A stretch of DNA of 64,000 nt from Mesobacillus jeotgali (GTDB taxonomy: Bacteria > Bacillota > Bacilli > Bacillales > Cytobacillaceae). The notes under the pieces were generated by a model. The model ran no database searches, had not been told where the DNA came from, and worked only from the letters and a program-made list of their open reading frames with translations. The translations under genes and the position numbers were made by a program. Positions 15,505 through 25,188 of this stretch are shown here, piece after piece (position 1 is the first letter of the stretch; each line of letters starts with the position of its first letter). The DNA lies in contig NZ_CP109811.1 of NCBI RefSeq assembly GCF_014856545.2, positions 2,908,001-2,972,000 on the forward strand, read 5' to 3'.

Positions 15505-16638
15505 TTAGTGAGTGTGGTGAACAGCGCAGCGGTTAGGGCCGATTTCCAGCTCCATTGCTTCTTCTGCTGTCACTTCTTTTACACCGCGGTTGATCGCAAC
15601 AATATCTTCAAAATTTGGCGGTGTCTCACTTGATGCAGATTGAGCTACATGGTCAACAAATTCATCAACTGTTTTACCTGCCATAATTTCATTTTGATTG
15701 CGGATCAAACCTAATTGGCTTCCAATGAAACCTTCTTCATTTACTTCGTCATCAAAGGCAGCATAGTGTCCCGGCAATACAATAACGTCATCCGCAATTT
15801 GAGATACTTTGCTATAAACGGTCTCATACAGGTCTTTTGCCCACTCAGCAGCTTTTCCGCCAAGGTCTGGGCGTCCAAGGCCATTTACAAAGATAGTATC
15901 GCCTGAGAATAGAAGTTTATTATTCACAAAGAACGAAACACTACCAGGGGTATGTCCAGGTGTCTTAACCGCCAAGACTTCAAGTGTGATGTTCTCGAAT
16001 TCAATTTTATCATGCTGCTCCAGCGCTTCAAAGTCAAATACCGCTCCTTCACTCTTCATCAGGTAATATTTCGCTCCTGTGGCCTCAGCCAGCTCCTTGC
16101 CGCCGGATAGGTGGTCAGCATGAAGGTGAGAATCAACGATGTGTGTAATTTTCACATTTTCCTTTTCTGCAACTTCAGTGTAACGGTTAGTGAACCTTGA
16201 TGGATCCACAACAAGTGCCTCATTTTCAGAAAGAACCATATATGAAAGACAGCCTTTTCCAACACGTATGAATTGAAGGACTTTGACTTTTTCATCCTTA
16301 TATACTTCAACCGGATATAGGTATTCGCTCCAGGATTTCATCCCGCCAGAAAGATAGGAAACATCAAAACCTGCATCAGAAAGCATTTCAGCAACCATTA
16401 CTGAAGAACCTTCCTTAGCACAGATCACCACGATGTCTTTATCCTTCGGAAGCTGGTCAACTACGTCATCAACACCATCGATTAAGTCAAAGTAAGGGAT
16501 ATTAAGGTAATCAATTTTTTCACCTTCAACCTTCCAGTCTTCAAAGTCTTTAACATTCCTTACGTCAAAAATAAAAAATTCTTTTTTGTTTACTACCCAT
16601 TCATTTAATTTTTCAGCAGTGATTGCTTGCATTCCCAT
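15505..16638 (-). CDS. Rhodanese-persulfide dioxygenase-like MBL-fold protein
   Basis: A 377-residue fusion. Residues 1-110 form a rhodanese domain with the active Cys in VVICAKEGSS. Residues 120-377 form an ETHE1-type metallo-beta-lactamase domain: SHLHADHLSG, VKTPGHTPGS, SGDTIFVNGLGRPDLGG and LPGHYAAF supply the iron ligands. The pair suggests that sulfane sulfur is passed between the domains and oxidised to sulfite, as in CstB-like proteins and the B. subtilis YrkH type. A CstR-like operator lies upstream, which fits persulfide control. GGGAGG precedes the ATG. Confidence 0.88.
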   Translation of the reverse strand: MGMQAITAEKLNEWVVNKKEFFIFDVRNVKDFEDWKVEGEKIDYLNIPYFDLIDGVDDVVDQLPKDKDIVVICAKEGSSVMVAEMLSDAGFDVSYLSGGMKSWSEYLYPVEVYKDEKVKVLQFIRVGKGCLSYMVLSENEALVVDPSRFTNRYTEVAEKENVKITHIVDSHLHADHLSGGKELAEATGAKYYLMKSEGAVFDFEALEQHDKIEFENITLEVLAVKTPGHTPGSVSFFVNNKLLFSGDTIFVNGLGRPDLGGKAAEWAKDLYETVYSKVSQIADDVIVLPGHYAAFDDEVNEEGFIGSQLGLIRNQNEIMAGKTVDEFVDHVAQSASSETPPNFEDIVAINRGVKEVTAEEAMELEIGPNRCAVHHTH

Positions 16639-16692
16639 TATAATTCCTCCCGTTGTAAAAAATGAATCTGTCGAGCATCAAATCCCCATTTA

Positions 16693-16708
16693 ATACCCTC
16701 ATGGGTAT
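16693..16708 (-). promoter_or_regulatory. CsoR/CstR-family operator
   Basis: A perfect palindrome ATACCCTCATGGGTAT immediately downstream of a predicted -10. The TACCC-N4-GGGTA layout is that of CsoR-family repressors, and CstR members sense persulfides, matching the gene it precedes. No csoR/cstR gene is in the window. Confidence 0.7.
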
Positions 16709-16737
16709 ATGATATATTTTTGGTAAGTAAATTGCAA
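16709..16737 (-). promoter_or_regulatory. Promoter of the rhodanese/MBL gene
   Basis: TTGCAA (16737-16732), a 17-base spacer, and TATCAT (16714-16709) on the minus strand, abutting the operator. Confidence 0.6.
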
Positions 16738-16900
16738 GCTTTTTTTTGTTTAATAATGTGACTATGGTGTTTTGTCCAGATTCTAAAGCAGTTTCCCATT
16801 ATAAAACTGGTTTTGACAGCTTATCAAAACATGAAAAAATTTCTAATAAAAATTCTTCATAATGGGTTTTCAAATCCTTAATAAACCTTTACAATGAATG

Positions 16901-16919
16901 AAACTATATAATATAGTTT
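16901..16919 (+). promoter_or_regulatory. 19-bp perfect palindrome upstream of the Sda-like gene
   Basis: AAACTATAT-A-ATATAGTTT, 37 bases before the start codon. It overlaps a TATAAT-like -10 at 16907-16912, so it may be an operator; the bound regulator is unknown. Confidence 0.5.
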
Positions 16920-16955
16920 GAAAATTCAATCCATTCTTACCGAGGAGGAATGCAA

Positions 16956-17090
16956 ATGAAAATTATGAGCAATGAACAGTTGGTGGTCTCGTATCGTGAT
17001 GCATTAAAGTCGGAACATGATAAAGAATGGGCAAAAATACTTAAAACAGAAATCTCCAAAAGAGGACTCAAGCCATTTAAAAATCGTTAA
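16956..17090 (+). CDS. Sda-like sporulation histidine kinase inhibitor
   Basis: A 44-residue peptide with a strong GAGGAGG site. Its helical hairpin pattern (SNEQLVVSYRDAL and WAKILKTEISKRGL) aligns with B. subtilis Sda (LSDELLIESYFKA and FIELIENEIKRRSL) from memory. Sda binds the dimerisation domain of KinA/KinB and blocks sporulation when replication is impaired. The N-terminal residues and the kinase-contact positions differ, so it may be a paralogue with another kinase target. A palindrome overlies its promoter region and a terminator follows. Confidence 0.65.
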   Translation: MKIMSNEQLVVSYRDALKSEHDKEWAKILKTEISKRGLKPFKNR

Positions 17091-17128
17091 TCAGAAACAA
17101 GAAAACATTTTTCGCCTGATGACAAGAG

Positions 17129-17165
17129 CCGCTTGCTGCCATATTGGCAGTAGAGCGGTTTTTTT
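17129..17165 (+). terminator. Terminator of the Sda-like gene
   Basis: CCGCT/AGCGG outer stem and CTGCC/GGCAG inner stem, followed by TTTTTTT. Confidence 0.88.
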
Positions 17166-17292
17166 ATTACCTTGGAAAGCTAAGGCGCTTGCAGACAGTC
17201 GGTTTTTTACTACCCGCTGAAAAGTTAACAAAAAATTCACAAAACTGAATGTGAGTTTAGATTAAAATTAGCTTATAGAAAGGAAGTGGACC

Positions 17293-18201
17293 ATGTTACT
17301 AAAAGCACGCACTGAGCCAATGGAATTAATCGCATTAAGGCATTTAAACAGAAGAATGGAATTATCATCACAGGATAAGTTCCAGCTTTGGAAGATGGAA
17401 AAGGGTTTTGCAGGAGAAATGATCTTCGACCGGATGACCGAAAACATCACTGAAGAAAGGTATATCATCGACGACCTCCTACTCCAAGTTAATAACTCTT
17501 ATTTTCAGCTGGATAAAGTAATCATTGCACAGGATGGAGTTTATCTTATCGATATCAAATATCACGAAGGCGATTACTATCTCGATGGAGACCAATTATA
17601 TTCCGTCCGTACGAATCGAGAATACAAAAACCCCGTCATTCAATTGACTCGTAGTGAGACCCTGTTCCGGCAGCTCCTTCAAAACCTCAAGATGAATCAC
17701 CTAGTCCGTGCCTCCGTCATCTTCAACAATCCTGAATTCACCCTATACCAGGCTCCGATGGATCAACCGATCATTTTACCAACACAAGTTAATCGATTTC
17801 TTAAAGAGTTAAACAGTACCCCCTCAAAATTGGATGATAGCCACAAAAAACTCGCCCAAACATTGCTTTCCCTGCATCAGGTTAAAAACCCTTTCGCAAC
17901 TCTGCCTGCCTACCAATATGACCAACTGGAAAAAGGAATGTATTGCCGGGAGTGCGGATCCTTGAATACCGAAATCGATCATCATGATCTCGTTTGTGGA
18001 AAATGCGGGACCCATGAAAGAATCGAAAAGGCAATCGTCCGGCATATCGAGGAAATCAAAGTGCTGTTTCCTGAAAAGAAGATCACCACGCAACTCGTTT
18101 ATGAGTGGTGCAATCGGAAGGTTAGCAGGAGGACGTTTTTGAGGGTGTTGAAGAAACATTACGTTTTAGTAGGAAAGACTAGTGATAGTTATTTTAAGTA
18201 A
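17293..18201 (+). CDS. NERD (nuclease-related) domain protein with zinc ribbon
   Basis: A 302-residue protein. An N-terminal NERD domain spans about residues 35-150: GFAGEMIFD, VNNSYFQLDKVIIAQDGVYLIDIKYHEG (containing the D-x-K catalytic-like pattern of this restriction-endonuclease fold). A zinc ribbon follows near residues 217-237 (CRECGS and CGKCGT), and a small basic C-terminal domain with SRRTFLRVLKKHY. NERD proteins are poorly understood; nuclease activity is predicted from the fold. AAGGAAG precedes the ATG. It is monocistronic with a two-part terminator hairpin. Confidence 0.85.
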   Translation: MLLKARTEPMELIALRHLNRRMELSSQDKFQLWKMEKGFAGEMIFDRMTENITEERYIIDDLLLQVNNSYFQLDKVIIAQDGVYLIDIKYHEGDYYLDGDQLYSVRTNREYKNPVIQLTRSETLFRQLLQNLKMNHLVRASVIFNNPEFTLYQAPMDQPIILPTQVNRFLKELNSTPSKLDDSHKKLAQTLLSLHQVKNPFATLPAYQYDQLEKGMYCRECGSLNTEIDHHDLVCGKCGTHERIEKAIVRHIEEIKVLFPEKKITTQLVYEWCNRKVSRRTFLRVLKKHYVLVGKTSDSYFK

Positions 18202-18235
18202 GCTGGGCTCTCAAAGTTGCTTTTACATGTCAATT

Positions 18236-18282
18236 CTGTCTGTCGCTGACTAAGTGTCAGTGTTCAGGCAGGTTTTCTTTTT
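18236..18282 (+). terminator. Terminator of the NERD gene
   Basis: CTGTCTG/CAGGCAG and GCTGAC/GTCAGT stems around an internal loop, followed by GTTTTCTTTTTT. Confidence 0.75.
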
Positions 18283-18314
18283 TACCAGATGTACCTGCAT
18301 GCAGTTATGCTTTC

Positions 18315-19043
18315 TTTTGACAGCTTTTCTTCTTCTCACGCCAAACCTGTCTGAAGTTGGGCTTTCTTTTGACAATTTTTCTTCCTTTCACGCCAAACCT
18401 GTCTTAAGTTGGGCTACCTTTTGACAGCTTTTCTTATTTTCCCGCCAAAACTGTCTTAAGTTGCTCCTACTTTTGACAGCTTTTCTTGTTCTCACTCCAA
18501 AACTGTCTGAAGTTGCTCCTACTTTTGACAGCTTTTCTTGTTCTCACGCCAAAACTGTCTTAAGTTGGGCTTTCTTTTGACAGCTTTTCTTCTTCTCACG
18601 CCAAAGCTGTCTGAAGTTGCGCTTTCTTTTGACAGCTTTTCTTCTTTTCCCGCCAAATCTGTCTTAAGTTGCTCCTACTTTTCGACAGCTTTTCTTGTTC
18701 TCACGTCAAAACTGTCTTAAGTTGCTCCTACTTTTGACAGTTTTTCTTCTTCTCACGCCAAAGCTGTCTGAAGTTGCGCTTTCTTTTGACAGTTTTTCTT
18801 CTTCTCACGCCAAATCTGTCTGAAGTTGCGCTTTCTTTTGACAGTTTTTCTTCTTCTCACGCCAAATCTGTCTGAAGTTGCTCCTACTTTTGACAGTTTT
18901 TCTTCTTCTCACGCCAAAACTGTCTTAAGTTAAGCTACCTTTTGACAGCTTTTCTTCTAATCACATCAAACCTGTCTAAAGTTGCGCCTACTAATGGCAG
19001 TTATTCTTCTTCTCTACCTTTTGACTTTCCCTAAGCTAACTAA
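18315..19043. repeat. 52-bp tandem repeat array B (13 clear units plus one degenerate)
   Basis: Units start at 18315 and follow every 52 bp (one is 53 bp, with an inserted C in TTTTCGACAG near 18683) up to 18940, with a worn unit at 18992. A unit reads TTTTGACAGCTTTTCTT, CTCACGCCAAAACTGTCT and TAAGTTG, then a variable end (GCTCCTAC, GGGCTTTC or GCGCTTTC). GACAG and CTGTC form a dyad in each unit. The array lies between two convergent genes, beyond the NERD terminator. Confidence 0.95.
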
Positions 19044-19091
19044 CATAGCTCCTCTCCCTTCTATGTTCCCATATGTACCTTCAAACCGTAA

Positions 19092-19127
19092 TAAAAAGCA
19101 CTGCCAATAAAAACTACCGGCAGTGCT
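19092..19127 (-). terminator. Terminator of the odhAB operon
   Basis: A 9-bp perfect stem AGCACTGCC/GGCAGTGCT with a 13-base loop and TTTTTATT on the minus strand. Confidence 0.9.
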
Positions 19128-19135
19128 TCCAAAAG

Positions 19136-20437
19136 TTAACCCTGTAACAACAACGATTCTGGGTCTTCCATTAGTTCTTTAATCCGCTTCAAGAAGGTAA
19201 CGGCTTCCTTTCCATCGACGATCCTGTGGTCGTAGGATAATGCAATGTACATCATCGGCCTGTTTTCCATGCGGTCCTTATCGATTGCTACGGGACGAAG
19301 CTGGATGGTATGCATTCCGAGGATACCTACCTGCGGGCCATTGATGATCGGTGTGGACAGCAATGATCCAAATACGCCTCCGTTTGTAATCGTAAAGCTT
19401 CCTCCCTGAAGGTCTTTCAAGGAAAGTTTGTTTGTTCGTGCTTTTTCAGCCAATTCGTTTATATCGTTTTCGATTTCGGCAAAGTTTTTTCGGTCTGCGT
19501 CCCTGATGACCGGCACTACAAGTCCTTCATCAGCGGCAACAGCGACGCCAATGTCATAAAACTTTTTGAGGACGATTTCGTCTCCCTGGATTTCAGCATT
19601 CAGGTAAGGAGTCTTTTTCAACGCAGCCACTACAGCTTTCGTAAAAAATGACATAAACCCTAAACGAACATCGTTCTCCTCATAGAAGCGATCTTTCCAT
19701 TTCTTCCTCAATTCCATAACAGCCGTCATATCGACTTCATTGAAGGTCGTAAGCATCGCTGCTGTCTGTTGGACCTCTACAAGCCTGTTCGCAATAGTCT
19801 GGCGTCTTCTTGACATCTTGATACGTTCGACCCTGCTGTCATCAGCAGTATTTCCGGCAGGAGAAGCCTTTGGCGCAGCAGCTTTTTCACCCGCTGGCTT
19901 TTGTGCAGCACTTTCACCTGTTGACTTTTGCCCCGGATTAAATGACTCCACATCCTGTTTCCTAACTCGGCCAAGCGGATCCTGAGATGTTACCTTGCTC
20001 AAATCTATACCCTTTTCCCTGGCCAGCTTTCTTGCAGCAGGTGATGCAATGATGCGCTCCGAGGATGCTTCCTCAGCAGCAGGCTGTCCTCCGGATTGAC
20101 TCGCTTTAGTGCTTTCCCCTTTCTTAGAAAGGTCAGCACGTTCATCAGGTGACTCAGTCTCCCTTCCTGCTTCTCCAGTATTCTGGTCGTTTCCTGCGCT
20201 CCCCTGTTCACCAACAATTGCGATTGCTTCCCCAACCTTCACTGTATCTCCTTCTTCTGCGAGCAGCTCCGTTAATACTCCGTCATAGTCAGAGATAATT
20301 TCAACATTAACTTTATCGGTTTCCAGTTCAACGACATATTCACCTTTCTCGACTTGATCACCCTTTTTTTTCAGCCATTGGGCAATCGTTCCCTCGGTGA
20401 TCGATTCGGCCAATTCAGGAACTTTAATCTCTGCCAT
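19136..20437 (-). CDS. odhB: 2-oxoglutarate dehydrogenase E2, dihydrolipoyl succinyltransferase
   Basis: A 433-residue core enzyme of the TCA-cycle 2-oxoglutarate dehydrogenase complex. It has an N-terminal lipoyl domain with the modified Lys in [10 protein letters not shown] (near residue 43), a long Ala/Glu/Lys-rich linker, an E3-binding domain ([18 protein letters not shown]), a second linker, and a catalytic domain ending with [13 protein letters not shown] (His and Asp active site). The ATG at 20437 lies behind GGAGGAGG, one base after the odhA stop, so translation is coupled. A terminator follows. Confidence 0.96.
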   Translation of the reverse strand: MAEIKVPELAESITEGTIAQWLKKKGDQVEKGEYVVELETDKVNVEIISDYDGVLTELLAEEGDTVKVGEAIAIVGEQGSAGNDQNTGEAGRETESPDERADLSKKGESTKASQSGGQPAAEEASSERIIASPAARKLAREKGIDLSKVTSQDPLGRVRKQDVESFNPGQKSTGESAAQKPAGEKAAAPKASPAGNTADDSRVERIKMSRRRQTIANRLVEVQQTAAMLTTFNEVDMTAVMELRKKWKDRFYEENDVRLGFMSFFTKAVVAALKKTPYLNAEIQGDEIVLKKFYDIGVAVAADEGLVVPVIRDADRKNFAEIENDINELAEKARTNKLSLKDLQGGSFTITNGGVFGSLLSTPIINGPQVGILGMHTIQLRPVAIDKDRMENRPMMYIALSYDHRIVDGKEAVTFLKRIKELMEDPESLLLQG

Positions 20438-20438
20438 T

Positions 20439-23279
20439 TTAAATTCCTCCTCCATTTGTCCTTGTCAGTGCATCTCTAACAATTCTAGCCTGCTCCAACT
20501 TGTGGATGTTCGGATCTCCCTCTGCAGGGCTTGATCGTCTTCTTCTGCCAATATACGAAGCTTCCAGCCCTTTTGGTGCTGCTTCATTGATTCTTGGCTC
20601 GACGAAGGTCCATGCCCCCATATTCTTTGGTTCTTCCTGGACCCAGACGATTTCTTTTAAGTTCGGATAACGTCCCATCTTCTCTTTTAAAAGTTCAAGC
20701 GGGAAAGGATAGATTTCCTCAATTCTCAATACATGCAGCCATCCATGCTCTTCCAGCTTTATTTTTTCAGCAATATCTATGCTCACTTTTCCAGTGCACA
20801 GTACTACGCGCTCCACATTTTCCGGCTGGCCGCCAAGTCCTGGCTGCTCTATGATCGGTTTGAAGCTGCCTTCGGCCAATTGCTGTGGATCCGCTGCAAC
20901 CGTAGGATTTCTCAGCAGGCTCTTAGGTGTCATCAACACCAGCGGGCGTACAGCCTCCTGCTTTAAAATCGCCGCCTGTCTCCTAAGGATATGGAAATAT
21001 TGAGCTGCAGAAGACAGGTTTGCAACAGTCCAGTTGTTCTCTGCTGCGAGTGTTAAAAACCTTTCTACTCTGCCGCTTGAATGCTCTGGACCCTGTCCTT
21101 CATAACCATGAGGCAGAAGCATGACCAGACCGGATTTCTGTCCCCACTTCGCTCTGCCAGCCGCCACGAACTGATCAAACAACACTTGGGCAGCGTTGGC
21201 AAAATCACCATATTGCGCTTCCCAAAGGACTAAAGTTTCCGGGGCGAATACGTTATACCCATATTCAAATCCCACTACAGCCGCTTCAGATAGCGGGCTG
21301 TTATGAATCGAGAAGGATGCTTTTGCATCAGGCAATACATGGAGTGGTGAAAATTGCTCTCCTGTTTCACTGTCATGCAAAACCAGATTTCTCTGGGCGA
21401 AGGTTCCTCTCTCTGAATCCTGTCCTGTAAGCCTGATTGGTGTGCCGTCTTTAACTATTGAAGCAAACGCCAATGTTTCCGCCAGTCCCCAGTCAATTTT
21501 ACCGCTCTCAGAAAAGGCCTCTTTCCTTCTCTGAAGAATTTTCTCCAATTTATTAAAAACATTGAACCCTTCAGGCCAGTTAAGCAGATCACTGTTTATT
21601 TTTCTTAATGCTTCGATTGGCACCCCAGTTTCAATCTCTGGTATTCCCATTTCCACTACTTCTGGAATATCGGGTTCGTTTGTTACTTCCTTTTCTTTCT
21701 TCGGGACTTTTTCATAAGCCTCTGTCAGCCTGTTCGTGACTCTTTGCTCAATCTCGTTTCTTTTCTCATCAGACATGGAGCCCTGATCTACCAGCTTATT
21801 GCCATAGAGTTTCTTAACTGTCGGATGTTTGTGGACCAGTACATACATTTCAGGATTTGTAGTCATTGGCTCATCCATTTCGTTATGGCCAAATCGTCGG
21901 TACCCAATCAGGTCAATCAAGAAATCCTTCCCGAAAGTTTTTCTGTATTCAAAAGCCAGCCTGGCTGCCATCAAGCAAGCCTCAGGATCATCAGCATTGA
22001 CGTGAATGATCGGAATTTCATAACCCTTTGCAAGGTCGCTTGCATAACGAGTGGAACGTGAATCCATTGATTCTGTAGTGAAGCCAATGGTGTTATTGGC
22101 GATGACGTGAATGGTTCCGCCGGTTTTATATCCGTTCAAACGGCTTAAGTTCAACGTTTCGGCCACAATTCCCTGCCCCGGGAATGCAGCATCTCCATGG
22201 ATCAGGATTGCCATCGCTTTAACTGGATCATATTTTGCGTATCCAGGTTCGTTCCTGTCATCCTGAGCGGCTCGCGTAAAGCCCTCAACCACAGCACCTG
22301 CAAATTCCAGGTGGCTCGGGTTATTGGCCAGAGTCAGTCTTGCATTCGCTGTATTGTCTGACTTTATCTTCCGGTCAAGTCCAAGGTGATACTTAACATC
22401 GCCGGTCCAACCGAAATTAATTCCAATAGATCCTTCTGATGGAACCAGCTCTTTATTAGGTGCATGCTGGAATTCTGCAAAAATCATTTCATACGGTTTA
22501 CCGAGAACATGGGCAAGGACATTGAGTCTCCCCCTGTGTGCCATTCCTATGTTAATTGTTTCAACACCATTATTCACTGCACCAGCGATAACCTCATCAA
22601 GAAGAGGAACCATTGAATCAAGGCCTTCGATTGAAAACCTCTTTTGGCCGACGAAAGTCCGGTGCAGATACTTTTCGAAGTTCTCGACCTCAGTAAGACG
22701 TTCGTATAAACTGATTTTACTTTCAGTATTCACTTTAGGGATCAATTGGCCAGACTCAACCTTCTGCCTTAGCCATTCCTTTTCAGCCATTTCATTTACA
22801 TGTTCAAATTCGTACGCAATTGTATCGGAGTAAACCTGCTTAAGGAATTGAAAAGCCTCTTTTCCATTCTTTATAGAAGAAGGGGCACTCGGACATATGA
22901 GATCTACTGGAATGTCCGTCAAATCAGCATCAGTCATTCCCCATTTTTCATAGTCATCAAGTTGAGGATCCTTACTGCTAAACTGCAATGGATAAATATT
23001 AGCAGATAAATGGCCATAAGAACGGATATAATCAGCATATCTCAATGCAGCTGCGATTTTCGCCGGAGACCCCGCTGCTCTTTCTACAAATGTTTCTTCA
23101 TTACGCATTTCAGATTCTTTAAATTGAAGATTAGAATGCTGTTCAAAATATTCCTTGATATCAGCTTCAACGGAATCAGGATCTTTAAGGTACATTTCGT
23201 ATAATTCGTCGACATACCCCTGGTTTGGCCCATGAAATCCCGGCCACATTGCCTTATTCCCTGTTACTGGCTTTTTCAC
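20439..23279 (-). CDS. odhA: 2-oxoglutarate dehydrogenase E1
   Basis: A 946-residue thiamine-diphosphate enzyme that decarboxylates 2-oxoglutarate. It shows the N-terminal [15 protein letters not shown] segment, [18 protein letters not shown], the cofactor motif [19 protein letters not shown] with [10 protein letters not shown], and the C-terminal domain with [12 protein letters not shown]. Length matches Bacillus OdhA. The start is GTG at 23279 with GGGGG about nine bases upstream. About 115 bases ahead of it is an AT-rich promoter region (TATAAT at minus-strand 23369 or so) with a cre-like sequence that misses one consensus base, so CcpA control is possible but unproved. Confidence 0.96.
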   Translation of the reverse strand: MKKPVTGNKAMWPGFHGPNQGYVDELYEMYLKDPDSVEADIKEYFEQHSNLQFKESEMRNEETFVERAAGSPAKIAAALRYADYIRSYGHLSANIYPLQFSSKDPQLDDYEKWGMTDADLTDIPVDLICPSAPSSIKNGKEAFQFLKQVYSDTIAYEFEHVNEMAEKEWLRQKVESGQLIPKVNTESKISLYERLTEVENFEKYLHRTFVGQKRFSIEGLDSMVPLLDEVIAGAVNNGVETINIGMAHRGRLNVLAHVLGKPYEMIFAEFQHAPNKELVPSEGSIGINFGWTGDVKYHLGLDRKIKSDNTANARLTLANNPSHLEFAGAVVEGFTRAAQDDRNEPGYAKYDPVKAMAILIHGDAAFPGQGIVAETLNLSRLNGYKTGGTIHVIANNTIGFTTESMDSRSTRYASDLAKGYEIPIIHVNADDPEACLMAARLAFEYRKTFGKDFLIDLIGYRRFGHNEMDEPMTTNPEMYVLVHKHPTVKKLYGNKLVDQGSMSDEKRNEIEQRVTNRLTEAYEKVPKKEKEVTNEPDIPEVVEMGIPEIETGVPIEALRKINSDLLNWPEGFNVFNKLEKILQRRKEAFSESGKIDWGLAETLAFASIVKDGTPIRLTGQDSERGTFAQRNLVLHDSETGEQFSPLHVLPDAKASFSIHNSPLSEAAVVGFEYGYNVFAPETLVLWEAQYGDFANAAQVLFDQFVAAGRAKWGQKSGLVMLLPHGYEGQGPEHSSGRVERFLTLAAENNWTVANLSSAAQYFHILRRQAAILKQEAVRPLVLMTPKSLLRNPTVAADPQQLAEGSFKPIIEQPGLGGQPENVERVVLCTGKVSIDIAEKIKLEEHGWLHVLRIEEIYPFPLELLKEKMGRYPNLKEIVWVQEEPKNMGAWTFVEPRINEAAPKGLEASYIGRRRRSSPAEGDPNIHKLEQARIVRDALTRTNGGGI

Positions 23280-23510
23280 AAAAAAACCCCCTTGCCAATA
23301 CTATATTCGCTAATTATCTGTTACCCTGTAGTTCTTTATTTCTAACTGTTAATTCAGAGAATAATATTATAATTCAGACATCAACCGTTTACATTAATAT
23401 ATTAACATGATTTTCCCTTTTAACCAAAGGTTTTGACTATGGAGATAGTGTTAATTAAATACATACTTTTATTATTCCGAAAAAACTATTACTGCTAAAA
23501 AGGACAATAA

Positions 23511-23533
23511 AAAAACCGGTTATACCGGTTTTT
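23511..23533 (-). terminator. Terminator of the small Cys/His protein gene
   Basis: AAAAACCGGT/ACCGGTTTTT with loop TAT; T-rich on the minus strand. Confidence 0.88.
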
Positions 23534-23552
23534 GAGATTGTTGCCTTATAAT

Positions 23553-23789
23553 CTATAAACTCATCATTGTAGCAAACATGTTTTTGGGTGCAAAAAGATT
23601 ATTTCTTTTTTCAATCTGACTGGGCTCGATCATTTCACTATGTTCTACAGGCATTTCAATATGCCCGCATGTTATGCACTTCTGAAATCTTGATCCAGCT
23701 GAGAAAATGTCTACACCATCATTGGTTGTAAACCCAACATGTTCCTCGTGCAAAGAAAAACGGTGGTGGCAATTTTTCGATTCGCGCAT
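23553..23789 (-). CDS. Small Cys/His-containing hypothetical protein
   Basis: A 78-residue protein starting MRESKNCHHRF and containing CITCGH near residue 40, so a bound metal is possible although only three cysteines are present. It ends with a hydrophobic NMFATMMSL. I do not recognise the family. The ATG at 23789 lies three bases after AGGAGGGTG. Monocistronic, facing away from odhA's upstream region towards its own terminator. Confidence 0.6.
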   Translation of the reverse strand: MRESKNCHHRFSLHEEHVGFTTNDGVDIFSAGSRFQKCITCGHIEMPVEHSEMIEPSQIEKRNNLFAPKNMFATMMSL

Positions 23790-23923
23790 ATTCACCCTCC
23801 TGTAAATGTTCCTTGTTCAAATTATATATCAAATATTCAGAATTTTGCGTGACAAATATCATAATTAATGTCCAAACTGCAAAATAATTTCACCCTGCAA
23901 AAAGACGAGCTTACTTATAGGCC

Positions 23924-23958
23924 AAAAAGAAAAGGGAAAGCATTTTTAATGCCTTCCC
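23924..23958 (-). terminator. Terminator of selU
   Basis: GGGAAGGCAT/ATGCTTTCCC stem with one G-U pair, five-base loop, then TTTTCTTTTT on the minus strand. Confidence 0.88.
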
Positions 23959-23985
23959 TACTTAATTACCTTATATTCTGTCAGT

Positions 23986-25044
23986 TTAAACCGCTGTTGA
24001 GCCAGAAAGTGTCTTTTGTATTTCTTTTTCTATATTTTGTATGACATCTGGGGCGTCTGCATCAATTTCTACAAAAGGACCATCATACTCTAACAGTGCG
24101 TGGTTATACCGGGGATCATAATAATGGACCAGTAAAATCTCAATCAAATCTTTATAACTTTTTTCTTCCAGAGCTAATGCTAAAGAGGGTGATATTTCAT
24201 GATTGATACGCCTTATCAGCTTTGTTACCTTCTCCGTGACTTCTTCTTCAAACCAGGCCTCTCCGATAAAAGGCTGAACATATTCATCGTATATGCGTTC
24301 AACTCTTTTAGGTATAGAGCTTCTGATCAGGAAATGGATTCCATTTTGTTTTTTATAGAGCAATTCTTCCGGCTGGGCAGCCCGCCCGATTCTTTTGCTC
24401 TCCGCTTCAATGATAAAGTAGTTGGAACCTGTCAGCTCATTCAGCCTTTCAAACAGTAAAGCGTCAAATGTTTTCTGATTGTGCGCCTCTCCCTTGCCAA
24501 TCATTCCGAAAATGGATCCCCTATGGTTTGCGATTTTTTCCAGATCGACAACGGGGTATCCCTTTTCCTGGAGAGCCTGTAAGATATCCGTTTTTCCAGT
24601 ACCTGTCATTCCATGCAAAACGATAGCTTTTTCGGGCAGCAACTGAGGAGTTTTCTCTAAAATATATTCCCTGTACGCCCGATAACCGCCTTCCAGACGC
24701 ATGGCAGGGATTCCGGCATATTCAAGGAAAGATGCTACAGACCTGCTCCGCATCCCGCCTCTCCAACAATGAATCACAGGTTCAGCACCTGTCTTCTTGA
24801 GATCTTTAATCTCGCCGAGCAAGCGTGGAAGCTTAGGTGAAACAATCTCCATAGCCCGCCATTTGGCCGCCTCTTCACCCGACCGCTTATAAAGGGTGCC
24901 AATTTCTTGTCTTTCTTCATCTGTGAATAATGGTATATTGACCGACCCTGGTATTGCCGATTCACGATGCTCGATTGGCGCTCTGACATCGACTGGTATA
25001 TATTCCTTTGAGTTGATTAATTGTTGTACTGATATATCTTTCAT
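23986..25044 (-). CDS. selU: tRNA 2-selenouridine (geranyl-2-thiouridine) synthase
   Basis: A 352-residue protein. An N-terminal rhodanese domain (VDVRAPIEHRE, catalytic Cys in IHCWRGGMRSRS near residue 96) is followed by a P-loop domain (LHGMTGTGKTDILQ, near residue 145) that also holds FIIEAESKRIGR. SelU/MnmH geranylates and then selenates the wobble 2-thiouridine of tRNA Lys, Glu and Gln. No selD is in the window, so selenium supply is not shown. The ATG at 25044 (MKDISVQQL) is the family-like start; GGAGG lies 11 bases upstream. The ATG at 25062 is an alternative. Confidence 0.92.
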   Translation of the reverse strand: MKDISVQQLINSKEYIPVDVRAPIEHRESAIPGSVNIPLFTDEERQEIGTLYKRSGEEAAKWRAMEIVSPKLPRLLGEIKDLKKTGAEPVIHCWRGGMRSRSVASFLEYAGIPAMRLEGGYRAYREYILEKTPQLLPEKAIVLHGMTGTGKTDILQALQEKGYPVVDLEKIANHRGSIFGMIGKGEAHNQKTFDALLFERLNELTGSNYFIIEAESKRIGRAAQPEELLYKKQNGIHFLIRSSIPKRVERIYDEYVQPFIGEAWFEEEVTEKVTKLIRRINHEISPSLALALEEKSYKDLIEILLVHYYDPRYNHALLEYDGPFVEIDADAPDVIQNIEKEIQKTLSGSTAV

Positions 25045-25159
25045 TTCTCGATTGACCTCCATGGTCGCATGTTTAAAACTACATCTACTTATTGTACCTA
25101 AAACAAGCAGATTTTTCACCATTATTCCCTTAAATCAGCCTAATCCTATCATACTTTGA

Positions 25160-25188
25160 AAAGAAAAAACCGCAGAAGGTCTGCGGTT
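25160..25188 (-). terminator. Terminator overlapping the end of the winged-helix-like gene
   Basis: AACCGCAGA/TCTGCGGTT with loop AGG, followed by TTTTTTCTT on the minus strand. The stem reaches into the stop codon of the gene it ends. Confidence 0.88.

Noticed and set aside
16811..16830. TTTTGACAGC near 16811 as a stray array unit or a promoter
   Set aside because: One copy with no 52-bp neighbour, and no -10 at a workable distance.
18315..19043. CRISPR array
   Set aside because: The whole 52-bp unit is repeated; there are no unique spacers between short repeats, and no cas genes are present.
23350..23410. A firm cre site upstream of odhA
   Set aside because: ATGTAAACGGTTGAT misses one fixed position of the consensus, so it is mentioned only as possible.
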